From Kiritimatiellales bacterium (lineage in GTDB: Bacteria; Verrucomicrobiota; Kiritimatiellia; Kiritimatiellales; Tichowtungiaceae): a stretch of 6,803 bases of DNA. A program made the translations under genes and the position numbers. Below the pieces are notes generated by a model that saw only the letters and a list, made by a program, of their open reading frames with translations, was not told the DNA's origin and ran no database searches. The stretch covers positions 1 through 6,803 of the forward strand of contig JBBADV010000039.1 of NCBI GenBank assembly GCA_041656295.1. The letters are read 5' to 3'. Position 1 is the stretch's first letter. Each line of letters opens with the position of its first letter. Shown piece after piece: positions 1 to 6,477 of this stretch.

Positions 1-41
1 TGGAAGAACTGAAAAAACAGGCCGGGAAAACCGCCGCTTGA
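1..41 (+). CDS. C-terminal end of an unidentified gene (partial, begins left of window)
   Basis: In frame 3 the first bases read EELKKQAGKTAA followed by a TGA stop at 39-41. The tail is lysine- and alanine-rich, as is common at the ends of soluble bacterial proteins. A terminator-like hairpin about 50 bp downstream on the same strand supports a transcript ending here. Only 12 codons are visible, so neither family nor function can be assigned. The reading frame itself is an inference from its open, charged composition and the terminator; frame 1 has an early stop and frame 2 gives a less protein-like string. Confidence 0.45.
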   Translation, partial: EELKKQAGKTAA

Positions 42-90
42 CAAACCATAACGAAAGAACTACCCCATGCCCGTCAACGATCAAAAATCA

Positions 91-112
91 GCACCCCTTC
101 GGTGTCTTTTTT
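91..112 (+). terminator. Probable intrinsic (Rho-independent) terminator
   Basis: Arms gcacc (91-95) and ggtgt (101-105) form a 5-bp stem including one G-U pair, around the loop ccttc. A run of six T follows at 107-112. An A-rich stretch at 83-87 lies on the other side, so it could also act weakly on the minus strand. It sits about 50 bp after the stop of the left-edge gene, where a terminator is expected. The stem is short, hence moderate confidence. Confidence 0.5.
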
Positions 113-187
113 ATATGAGGCAATACGACGGTGTTTGTTGAAAAAGTGCGGATACCGGTTTTGGAATACAGAGAACATTGCGTACGC

Positions 188-208
188 GGACGGGCTGGAT
201 GCCCGTTC
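188..208. repeat. REP-like intergenic hairpin, copy 1
   Basis: The arms acgggc (190-195) and gcccgt (201-206) are perfectly complementary around the 5-nt loop tggat. One G-U and one G-C pair extend the stem to 188-208. It lies between two convergent genes, 28 bp past the rhomboid stop codon, and has no T-tract, so it is not a classical terminator. Read on the minus strand it aligns with the hairpin at 3121-3144 almost entirely through transitions, with base-paired positions changing together. An 8-bp perfect palindrome, GCGTACGC (180-187), abuts it. The repeat-family assignment is inference from two copies. Confidence 0.55.
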
Positions 209-236
209 TACCATTTGCACCCAAAATTTTTATGCC

Positions 237-998
237 TTACCGTTCTCGCGCATGTTTTAACGCTTCACGTTCGGCGCGGGTCAGAGAGTGCATGCCGTAG
301 CGCGCGGCTTTATCAAGAATACGATCAATTTCAGCGCGGCTGACAAAGGCATCTTTATCAAGCGGTTTGAAGCGGTCTTTGATGCGCCGGAGAATATCGG
401 GACGTCCGATAATGGTAGCGTAAATATATCCGGCGATACCGCCGCTGAGGTGCGCGGAGTTGGCAACGTAGCCGCCCTGTCCGCTGAGCGTGTTAAAAAA
501 TTCGTATGCGCCGAGAATCAGTACAAAAATCCACGCTTTGACCGGCATAAACGGAAAAAAGATGATGACGAGTTCGCGGTGCGGATAAAGCGCGGCATAA
601 GCGCCGAGCACACCGAACACCGCGCCGGATGCGCCGATACACTGATGATACGGCGGAGAGAGCAGCGACCAGCCGAGTCCGCCGAGAAGTCCGCTGATAA
701 GATAGAGCGCCAGAAAACGGTTGGTGCCGATGGTTCGTTCGGTTTCCGGCCCGAGAAAATAAATTCCGAGCATATTGGACAGCAGATGCCCGAAGCCCTG
801 ATGAACAAACTGATACGACAGAAGCTGCCAGACGCTGCCGCTTTCCCACCAGCTGGCGTGAAGCGCAAGCCAGTGCCGGAATGGAAAACCGAAAAATACT
901 TCCAGTATATAAACGGCAACGTTGAGCAGAATGATCATCTGCACGCCGAAAGTCATATCGGTCGGGCTGCCGGCAGTTTCTATGGATCTGTTTTGCAT
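237..998 (-). CDS. Rhomboid-family intramembrane serine protease
   Basis: The 253-residue polytopic inner-membrane protein would cleave transmembrane substrates within or near the bilayer. About six hydrophobic segments are visible (roughly 18-37, 60-82, 94-113, 120-138, 144-171, 181-197). The rhomboid signatures are present: HxxxN at His71-Asn75 in segment 2, the catalytic serine motif GASG with Ser124 in segment 4, and catalytic His183 in AHLSGG of segment 6. The Ser-His dyad is therefore intact and the protease is predicted to be active. A charged tail of about 55 residues follows, containing a DRILDK...GMHSLTRAERE segment like the helical tail of many bacterial rhomboids. The substrate is unknown. 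No clear Shine-Dalgarno precedes the ATG; Met15 is an alternative start just before segment 1. The gene is transcribed divergently from the L,D-transpeptidase. Confidence 0.93.
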   Translation of the reverse strand: MQNRSIETAGSPTDMTFGVQMIILLNVAVYILEVFFGFPFRHWLALHASWWESGSVWQLLSYQFVHQGFGHLLSNMLGIYFLGPETERTIGTNRFLALYLISGLLGGLGWSLLSPPYHQCIGASGAVFGVLGAYAALYPHRELVIIFFPFMPVKAWIFVLILGAYEFFNTLSGQGGYVANSAHLSGGIAGYIYATIIGRPDILRRIKDRFKPLDKDAFVSRAEIDRILDKAARYGMHSLTRAEREALKHARER

Positions 999-1093
999 AA
1001 TCCGGGAGAAGATAGCGGATTTTTAATGGATTGCAAAAAAATGTCGGTTGGAATACTCTAACCTCTCCAAATTCAAAAGAGCTGAAAGAAAAA
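999..1093. promoter_or_regulatory. Divergent intergenic spacer with a weak promoter candidate
   Basis: This 95-bp gap separates the starts of two divergent genes, so it should hold both promoters. On the + strand, TTGCAA (1031-1036) and TACTCT (1054-1059) are 17 bp apart and match the -35/-10 consensus only weakly (4/6 and 3/6). On the minus strand I see no better candidate. No operator-like inverted repeat stands out. Confidence 0.2.
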
Positions 1094-2059
1094 ATGGCTG
1101 ATATTTATGTAAGACCCCGCGGCAGCAGGCACAACCGGCGCGGTTCCGGACCGGTGATTGCAGCGGTGCTGATACTCGCTCTGGCGACCGGCGGTATGTG
1201 GTGGTTTTTCGGGCGCAGCCGCACAGAAAAACCAGCGGAAGCAACGCCGGCGGCGCAAATACAATCAAAACCGGCAGCAACAACTGCACAGCAACCGGCA
1301 CCCCGGACGACAGCAACACCGCCGACAGCAACATCGAGTGCGCAGCAGCTTTTCTCTCAAGCGCAAAATCTGACTTCCGCCGGGAAACTGCTCGACGCAC
1401 GCAACCTGCTCAGCGAAGTGATGGCGGCAACGTCCGATGAAAGTTTGAAAAATAACGCACTGCGCGTGCAGGGACGGTTGAATATTCAACTCCTTCTATC
1501 CCCGGGCATTCCATCACCGGAAAAAAAGAATTATGTCATTCAGCCCGGCGATTCACTGGATAAGATTGCGCGGCAGAATAAAACGACAATTGAGCTGCTC
1601 CGTAAAATGAATAATATTTCCGGCAATCTGATTTATCCCGGCAACACGCTGCAGATTCCGGCGGCACCGTTCACCGTTCAGGTAAATAAAACCGGCAAAT
1701 ATCTCGATTTATTAATGAACGGAAAACTGTTCAAGCGTTATATCGTCGGTCTCGGCGTATTCGGCAAAACGCCGGCGGGGAATTTCGTGACAGATGTGCA
1801 TCAGATGAATCCGGACTGGACATCGCCGGCAGGCAAAGTATACGCCTACGGTGATCCGGAAAATATTCTGGGTACACGCTGGATGTCATTTAAAGACAGT
1901 ACCCGCCCCGAAATCCGCGGCTTTGGGATTCACGGAACATCGGTACGCGACAGCATCGGCGCCGACACCAGCAACGGCTGCGTCCGGATGCTGAACGAAG
2001 ATATCGAGGAACTGTATATGCTGATCCCGCGCGGAACAACGATGGCAATCAGCGAATAA
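1094..2059 (+). CDS. Membrane-anchored LysM / L,D-transpeptidase (YkuD) cell-wall enzyme
   Basis: The predicted protein of 321 residues would act in the periplasm, forming 3-3 cross-links in peptidoglycan or attaching proteins to it. Residues 1-19 are basic and cytosolic, 20-39 form one hydrophobic anchor, and 44-82 are a Pro/Ala/Thr/Gln-rich linker. Residues 83-135 form a helical, TPR-like segment (QQLFSQAQNL...DARNLLSEV). A LysM domain follows at 146-189 (YVIQPGDSLDKIA ... YPGNTLQIP), then a YkuD domain at 193-319. The catalytic motif is complete: His280 in GIHGT, then SNGCVRM with nucleophile Cys296 and Arg298. The reading frame is open upstream to a TTG at 1031, but the ATG at 1094 starts immediately before the basic N-terminus and is preferred. 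Its Shine-Dalgarno is weak. accA follows after 42 bp on the same strand. Confidence 0.92.
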   Translation: MADIYVRPRGSRHNRRGSGPVIAAVLILALATGGMWWFFGRSRTEKPAEATPAAQIQSKPAATTAQQPAPRTTATPPTATSSAQQLFSQAQNLTSAGKLLDARNLLSEVMAATSDESLKNNALRVQGRLNIQLLLSPGIPSPEKKNYVIQPGDSLDKIARQNKTTIELLRKMNNISGNLIYPGNTLQIPAAPFTVQVNKTGKYLDLLMNGKLFKRYIVGLGVFGKTPAGNFVTDVHQMNPDWTSPAGKVYAYGDPENILGTRWMSFKDSTRPEIRGFGIHGTSVRDSIGADTSNGCVRMLNEDIEELYMLIPRGTTMAISE

Positions 2060-2089
2060 TATATTTTAAATTAATAACGAACTGACTTT

Positions 2090-2095
2090 TGGAGA
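2090..2095 (+). promoter_or_regulatory. Shine-Dalgarno for accA
   Basis: TGGAGA lies 6 bp before the ATG at 2102 and contains the GGAG core, the clearest ribosome binding site on the + strand here. It fixes the accA start and supports MPPFTLPFE as the true N-terminus. Confidence 0.75.
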
Positions 2096-2101
2096 AACAT
2101 C

Positions 2102-3061
2102 ATGCCGCCTTTCACACTGCCTTTTGAAAAACCGGTGCTTGACCTCGAAAATAAACTGAACGAACTGGAAAATTTCAGTAAAGAGCAGGATATTGATGTG
2201 TCGCACGAAATTGAGCGGATGAAAGAAAAAATCGCGTTAACACGCGCACAGATTTACAGCAATCTGACATCGTGGCAGAAAGTACAGGTAGCGCGCCATC
2301 CCGACCGGCCGTATACGCGGGATTACATTAAATATCTGGCAACGGATTTTATCGAAATTCACGGTGACCGCATTCATGCCGATGACCGCGCCATCATCGG
2401 CGGCCTGGCAAAAATCGACGGACAGCAGGTGATGGTGATCGGCTCCCAAAAAGGACGCGACACCAAAAGCAATCTCGAGTGTAATTTCGGCTGCGCCTAT
2501 CCCGAAGGCTATCGCAAAGCGCTGCGTTTGATGAAGCTTGCCGATAAATTTAATGTACCGATACTCACCTTCATCGACACACCCGGCGCGTATCCCGGCG
2601 TGGCTTCCGAAGAACGCCACATTGCCGAAGCCATCGCCGTAAACCTGCGTGAAATGTTTAATCTGCGCGTGCCGGTTATTGTTACCATCACCGGCGAAGG
2701 CGGTTCCGGCGGTGCGCTCGGGCTGGGCGTTGGCGACCGCATTCTGATTATGGAACATGCCTACTATTCCGTTATTTCACCGGAAGGCTGCGCCGCGATT
2801 TTATTTAAAGACCGTGCATTCGCGGATAAATCCGCCGAAGCGCTGAAAATCACGGCGGACTGTCTGCTTGAATTTAAACTCGCCGACGAAAAGGTACCGG
2901 AGCCCGAAGGCGGTGCGCATACCGATCACAAAGCCGCCGCCGAAAATCTTAAAGCCGTCATTCTGCGGCATCTGGCTGAGCTCAAAAAAGAATCGCCGGA
3001 AGTTCTCATGAACAGCCGTTACGAAAAATTCCGGCACATGGGTATTTTCAAAGAAGCGTAG
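2102..3061 (+). CDS. accA: Acetyl-CoA carboxylase carboxyltransferase, alpha subunit
   Basis: With the beta subunit AccD, AccA transfers the carboxyl group from carboxybiotin to acetyl-CoA, giving malonyl-CoA in the first committed step of fatty-acid synthesis (cytoplasm). The length, 319 residues, equals what I recall for the E. coli protein. An N-terminal helical region (about 9-52) precedes the conserved QVARHPDRPYTRDYI (62-76). The crotonase-like core has KGRDT (117-121), GYRKALRLM (136-144), FIDTPGAYPG (157-166) and the oxyanion-type loop GEGGSGGALGLGVGDR (198-213) with Gly203-Gly204, then YSVISPEGCA (222-231). No key motif is missing. accD is not in the window; AccA and AccD are often encoded apart. 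The gene may be read from its own promoter in the AT-rich 42-bp gap or with the upstream transpeptidase gene. Confidence 0.98.
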   Translation: MPPFTLPFEKPVLDLENKLNELENFSKEQDIDVSHEIERMKEKIALTRAQIYSNLTSWQKVQVARHPDRPYTRDYIKYLATDFIEIHGDRIHADDRAIIGGLAKIDGQQVMVIGSQKGRDTKSNLECNFGCAYPEGYRKALRLMKLADKFNVPILTFIDTPGAYPGVASEERHIAEAIAVNLREMFNLRVPVIVTITGEGGSGGALGLGVGDRILIMEHAYYSVISPEGCAAILFKDRAFADKSAEALKITADCLLEFKLADEKVPEPEGGAHTDHKAAAENLKAVILRHLAELKKESPEVLMNSRYEKFRHMGIFKEA

Positions 3062-3120
3062 AAAAGTTCGGCGTTTACAATTCAGAGTTTCCACTCACGC
3101 TTATAGGCGAATCACTGCGT

Positions 3121-3144
3121 GGAGCAGACGTTCTTGTCTGCCCC
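3121..3144. repeat. REP-like intergenic hairpin, copy 2
   Basis: The arms gcagac (3124-3129) and gtctgc (3136-3141) are perfectly complementary around the 6-nt loop gttctt. One mismatch and two further G-C pairs extend the stem to 3121-3144. It lies in the 104-bp gap between the convergent accA and metallo-hydrolase genes, about 24 bp past the stop of the latter. No T-run follows, so an intrinsic terminator is unlikely, although the hairpin could protect 3' ends. Read on + it gives a peptide EQTFLSAP that I recall as a recurring spurious translation in PVC-type genomes (memory only). It covaries with the hairpin at 188-208. Confidence 0.6.
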
Positions 3145-3165
3145 CGCATTCGTCACGCCGCGTTT

Positions 3166-3795
3166 TCATGTATGCGGCTGCATAAAAAAATTTGTGCGCT
3201 TCTCATACCCGATGGTAGTGCTGTCGCCATGCCCGGGATACACCGCGGTTTCCGGCGGCAGTGCTGCAAGTGTTTTTAATGATTGTGTCAGCGCACGGCT
3301 GTCGCCGCCGGGCAGATCGGTGCGTCCGCACGAACCTTTAAACAGCGTGTCGCCGGTGCAAATAATATGCTCTTTTTCAAAATAAAAACAGATACACCCC
3401 GGCGTGTGTCCCGGCGTTTCAAACACAGTAAATTCATGTCCGGCGCCGGAAAATTTTGCACCGGCGCCCGGATGAATAAACTGCACCGCCGGTTTTTGCG
3501 GAACAGGATAATAAGGCGGAATCTGGTTTGCATGACCAAACGCCCAGGCTCCGTCAGCGGAGTGAAGATACACCGGTGCCGGCTGCGCAGTGCAAACATC
3601 GTGCAAGGCGGCAAGATGATCGGCGTGTCCATGCGTCAGCAGATAAGCATCCGCCGTTAAATTTTTCCGGCGGAGTTCGTTTAAAATTCTTCCGGCGTCG
3701 TAACCGGGATCAACAATCAGCGCGCGGTTTTCTGTGCCGTGAATGAGATAGCAGTTTTCTTCAAAAGGACCGACGATGAGTGTATCGATTTTCAT
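3166..3795 (-). CDS. Glyoxalase-II-like MBL-fold metallo-hydrolase
   Basis: This 209-residue cytosolic protein belongs to the short glyoxalase-II-like (YcbL-type) branch of the metallo-beta-lactamase fold. These enzymes hydrolyse thioesters such as lactoylglutathione or related substrates; the true substrate here is unknown. The dinuclear metal site is complete: THGHADH (His55, His57, Asp59, His60), His130 in ETPGHTPG, Asp149 in TGDTLF, and His189 in YPGHGD. The GSCGRTDLPGGD loop (154-165) is typical of this branch. The larger C-terminal substrate domain of classical glyoxalase II is absent. No Shine-Dalgarno is visible before the ATG. The dus gene ends 51 bp upstream on the same strand, so the two are probably co-transcribed. 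Confidence 0.93.
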   Translation of the reverse strand: MKIDTLIVGPFEENCYLIHGTENRALIVDPGYDAGRILNELRRKNLTADAYLLTHGHADHLAALHDVCTAQPAPVYLHSADGAWAFGHANQIPPYYPVPQKPAVQFIHPGAGAKFSGAGHEFTVFETPGHTPGCICFYFEKEHIICTGDTLFKGSCGRTDLPGGDSRALTQSLKTLAALPPETAVYPGHGDSTTIGYEKRTNFFMQPHT

Positions 3796-3846
3796 GCCGT
3801 AAAAAATACGTCAACGCGGCACAACAATAAAGCTTCGAGTTTTTGA

Positions 3847-4872
3847 TCACACTTCATTCTGCTCTATCACACGGTCAACGGCATCCATTACGGTTTTTAC
3901 GTCGTGCATTTCATTCAAATGCTGCATCAGTTCGCGGCGGCCGCGCAGCCCTTTAATGTATTGTGCGAGATGCGGACGAAAATGCAGACACGCACCCTGC
4001 TCTGCATTATATTTTGTTTTGCACCGGCGCCCCTGCACCGTAATTTTGGTCAGTTCAACCAGCCGCAGCAAATGCGTTTCAATTACGGCGCGGCGGTCTG
4101 CAAGCGCCGGAGCTTTTATTTTTTCGCCGTTCCCATACTGTTTAATCTGATCAAACAGCCATGGATTTCCAACTGCACCGCGACCGATCATCACACCGTC
4201 AACGCCGGTTTCTTGCACCATGAGAGCCGCATCTGCCGGTGTAAGCACACCGCCATTCCCGATCACCGGAATTTTTAAAGCCTGTTTGATTTCGGCAATT
4301 TTTTCGAAATCAACATCACCTTTATGAAAGTTGCACGCGAGCCGTCCGTGCACCGCAATCATATCCGCACCGGCATCTTCAATAATTTTTGCAATCGTCA
4401 TGTGATCCGGAAACGCCGGACTGAAGCCGATGCGCGTTTTCACACTCACCGGCAGCGACACCGCATTTTTTACAGCGCGCACAATTCTGCTGATCTGCTC
4501 CGGCTCTTTCATCAGTGCTGCACCGGCGCCGCGCCGGACAACTTTGCGCACCGGACAGCCGCAGTTTAAATCGATCCAGTCAAACGTACCGAGCGCTTCA
4601 ATGTACCGCGCCGCTTCCACCATCGCATCAACCGACTTCCCGAAAATATGCCCGGCGATCGGATGATCAAGTTTTGACACCTCAAGAAATTGAAACGTCT
4701 TTTGCGAGTCGCGCCGGATGCCTTCAGCGCTCGTCACCTCGGTGTAACACGCGCCGGCGCCGAGCTCTTTGCAAACGGAACGGAATGCCGCATCCGTGTA
4801 GCCCGCCATCGGCGCCAGCACCACCGGAAAATTAAACGTTACGTTTCCAAATTTAAGAGGCCGGAGTTTCAT
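3847..4872 (-). CDS. tRNA-dihydrouridine synthase (DusB-like)
   Basis: This FMN- and NADPH-dependent enzyme reduces specific uridines in the tRNA D-loop to dihydrouridine. The 341 residues match the usual Dus length. A TIM-barrel carries LAPMAGYTDAAFR (19-31), DLNCGCPVRKVVRRGAGAALM (101-121) with catalytic Cys106, VKTRIGF (144-150) with flavin-contacting Lys145, HGR (175-177), GNGGV (205-209) and GRGAVGNPWLF (230-240). The C-terminal helical tRNA-binding domain contains HLAQYIKGLRGRRELMQHLN-type sequence, as in other Dus proteins. The segment after HGR (LACNFHKGDVDF) is more divergent than the usual HGRTRxQxYxGxADW but keeps Gly and Asp/Phe at equivalent places. The DusB subgroup is inferred, so no symbol is given. 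No Shine-Dalgarno precedes the ATG. The gene leads a likely two-gene unit with the metallo-hydrolase. Confidence 0.93.
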   Translation of the reverse strand: MKLRPLKFGNVTFNFPVVLAPMAGYTDAAFRSVCKELGAGACYTEVTSAEGIRRDSQKTFQFLEVSKLDHPIAGHIFGKSVDAMVEAARYIEALGTFDWIDLNCGCPVRKVVRRGAGAALMKEPEQISRIVRAVKNAVSLPVSVKTRIGFSPAFPDHMTIAKIIEDAGADMIAVHGRLACNFHKGDVDFEKIAEIKQALKIPVIGNGGVLTPADAALMVQETGVDGVMIGRGAVGNPWLFDQIKQYGNGEKIKAPALADRRAVIETHLLRLVELTKITVQGRRCKTKYNAEQGACLHFRPHLAQYIKGLRGRRELMQHLNEMHDVKTVMDAVDRVIEQNEV

Positions 4873-4920
4873 AAAACTTTAAAACTAATCAGAAAACCGC
4901 GCCGGAATCACGGAAAATAG

Positions 4921-4926
4921 AATATA
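4921..4926 (-). promoter_or_regulatory. Candidate -10 box for dus
   Basis: On the minus strand TATATT (5/6 match to TATAAT) lies about 49 bp before the dus start. A poor -35 candidate (TTTATT) lies about 18 bp further upstream, inside the loop of the inverted repeat at 4931-4962. This is a pattern match only. Confidence 0.25.
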
Positions 4927-4930
4927 TACT

Positions 4931-4962
4931 CGGGTAAAAAACTCAGAATAAAAGTTTACCCG
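4931..4962. repeat. 8-bp inverted repeat between the ADP-ribosylglycohydrolase and dus genes
   Basis: CGGGTAAA (4931-4938) and TTTACCCG (4955-4962) are perfect inverted copies separated by 16 bp. They lie 13 bp beyond the ADP-ribosylglycohydrolase stop codon and upstream of dus. As RNA this could be a hairpin ending the upstream transcript, although no clean T-tract follows on the minus strand. As DNA it could be a dimeric operator over the dus promoter region. It does not resemble the two REP-like hairpins. Confidence 0.45.
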
Positions 4963-4975
4963 CGCCGAGCAGCAT

Positions 4976-6436
4976 TTAAATCAATGCAAAAGGAATCCAT
5001 TGATGATTATCGTTGCGATCAGCGACACCGACAACCCATTCAATCTCTTTATCTGCTGCCGGTCTGGCAATAACCGCCACCAGCGTATGAATTCCGGCGG
5101 ACAACACCATATCGGCAGACTGATGAATTGGAACGCGGTGTGCCGAGGGCGCCATGCGTCCGCATTCGCGTCCAAAAAGATATTCACCGTTTAAAAAGAC
5201 GCGGCAGTTTTCGTTGGTATTAAAAAAAACGCGCGCAGCGGTCTGTTGTTTTAATTCAAACCTGTATTCCACAAACAGCATTCCGGCGGTAAAGTCAGTC
5301 GACTTATATTTTACCACCGTACCGGGAAATGTGACCGGCACCATTTCCGGCAGTTCAAGCTTCAGCGGTCTGCTGAGCGACCAGCCCTGCCCGAACCACG
5401 GAACTTCTTTGAATCCAATGCGCGCATGAATTTCTTTCGTTGGATTTTTCGGTGCCGGAACCTCCGGCGGCAGTTTGCCGGAGAGACGTTCGCGAAGAGT
5501 AAGAACCAGATCGGTGAATGCATCGAGCGATTCCGGCGGAGTGATTCCGGTGATTTCGGGACTGAGAATCAGATCGCGTCCGATCGGTTTGAGCCAGCGT
5601 TCTTCAATACTGTCCGGATTTAAAATTCCGAGCAGTGCGCCGACGGTAGCGGCGGTGCAATCTGTATCTTTGCCGCAGTTGTTGGCGGTGCAGATAGAAC
5701 GTGAAAAGTCGCCGTTACCGGCGAGCAGCGCCAGCAGAATGAATGCCATGTTTTCGGTAACATTGGTGAAGTTTTCATGTCCGTATTTTTCTAAAATCTG
5801 CAAGCGGACTTTTTTCCAGTCGCCGGATTCATCCCACCAGCGCTTGGTGTCTTCAATCGCGGCGCGGATTTCGGCGTCTGCCGGAATCTGCTGAAATCCA
5901 ATATCGATAATTTTATGAATATCAGTTTCAATAAACGCTGCGCTTTGCATGGCCGCGAGCCAGACTTCGGCCCAGAGCCCCTGTTCGGCATGGTCGAGGC
6001 AGGCGTCTTCGTAAGCATACGCGGCGGCGAGCGCCGGATTTCCCGGCGCGAGACACGCCCAGATTTCACTGCGGATGGCGGCGCCCATGCCGTTGATAAA
6101 CCAGTTGTCGAACGATCCACTTAACGGCGGTTCAATGCCTTCGCGCAGATTGCGGATGCACACGCCGTATTCGTCCCACGGAAAATTAATATTATTCCGC
6201 CACGCGCCGGCAAACAGCGTCCGGCTCACTTCCGGCGATTTCTGCTGATCCAGCAGGCATGCCCAAAGCACCTGCAAATCCAGATCGTCATTCGGAACCA
6301 TGCCCGCCGGCACCGGATCATAGAACGTTAAATCAAACGGACCATCCATCCCCTCGTACGGCATGCCGAGCGTTCCGCCGACAGCTTTGCCGAGCCAGCA
6401 ACCCATTACTTTTTCACGATAATTTTGTATAATCAT
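4976..6436 (-). CDS. ADP-ribosylglycohydrolase-family protein with C-terminal beta-rich domain
   Basis: The predicted protein has 486 residues. Residues 1 to about 320 are an ADP-ribosylglycohydrolase (DraG/ARH-like) all-helical domain: GCWLGKAVGGTLGMPYEG (12-29), the first metal motif NDDLDLQ (49-55), DHAEQGLWAE (148-157), and the second metal motif CGKDTDC (254-260) followed by TAATVGALLG. Residues about 335-486 are beta-strand-rich, with RVFFNTNENCRVFLNGEYLF (402-421) and AGIHTLVAVIARP. This resembles the galactose-binding-like accessory domains of glycoside hydrolases, suggesting a carbohydrate or nucleoside-glycoside substrate rather than ADP-ribosyl-protein (inference). No signal peptide is evident, so it is probably cytosolic. 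The start is set by AAGGAG at 6447-6452, 10 bp upstream of the ATG. The preceding gene ends 41 bp upstream on the same strand, consistent with an operon. Confidence 0.88.
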   Translation of the reverse strand: MIIQNYREKVMGCWLGKAVGGTLGMPYEGMDGPFDLTFYDPVPAGMVPNDDLDLQVLWACLLDQQKSPEVSRTLFAGAWRNNINFPWDEYGVCIRNLREGIEPPLSGSFDNWFINGMGAAIRSEIWACLAPGNPALAAAYAYEDACLDHAEQGLWAEVWLAAMQSAAFIETDIHKIIDIGFQQIPADAEIRAAIEDTKRWWDESGDWKKVRLQILEKYGHENFTNVTENMAFILLALLAGNGDFSRSICTANNCGKDTDCTAATVGALLGILNPDSIEERWLKPIGRDLILSPEITGITPPESLDAFTDLVLTLRERLSGKLPPEVPAPKNPTKEIHARIGFKEVPWFGQGWSLSRPLKLELPEMVPVTFPGTVVKYKSTDFTAGMLFVEYRFELKQQTAARVFFNTNENCRVFLNGEYLFGRECGRMAPSAHRVPIHQSADMVLSAGIHTLVAVIARPAADKEIEWVVGVADRNDNHQWIPFALI

Positions 6437-6446
6437 AAACTGTTTA

Positions 6447-6452
6447 CTCCTT
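6447..6452 (-). promoter_or_regulatory. Shine-Dalgarno for the ADP-ribosylglycohydrolase gene
   Basis: AAGGAG on the minus strand lies 10 bp before the ATG at 6436. It is the strongest ribosome binding site in the window and decides this start over the internal Met11. The spacing is slightly longer than optimal. Confidence 0.75.
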
Positions 6453-6477
6453 TAGATGCCGGATCATTCATATCACG

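Noticed and set aside
67..141. 24-codon ATG frame running through the terminator
   Set aside because: It lacks a Shine-Dalgarno, overlaps the terminator hairpin and has no recognisable content.
288..1061. Long open frame (257 codons) on + opposite the rhomboid gene
   Set aside because: Its product is charged and Ala/Arg-rich without recognisable motifs, while the minus strand encodes an intact rhomboid with both catalytic residues. It is the antisense shadow of a codon-biased gene.
1031..1093. TTG-initiated N-terminal extension of the L,D-transpeptidase (21 residues)
   Set aside because: The extension is preceded by no ribosome site, and the ATG at 1094 gives a normal basic N-terminus just before the membrane anchor.
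3119..3385. GTG-initiated + strand frame of 88 codons starting in the repeat
   Set aside because: Most of it lies antisense to the well-supported metallo-hydrolase gene, and its first codons are the repeat hairpin.
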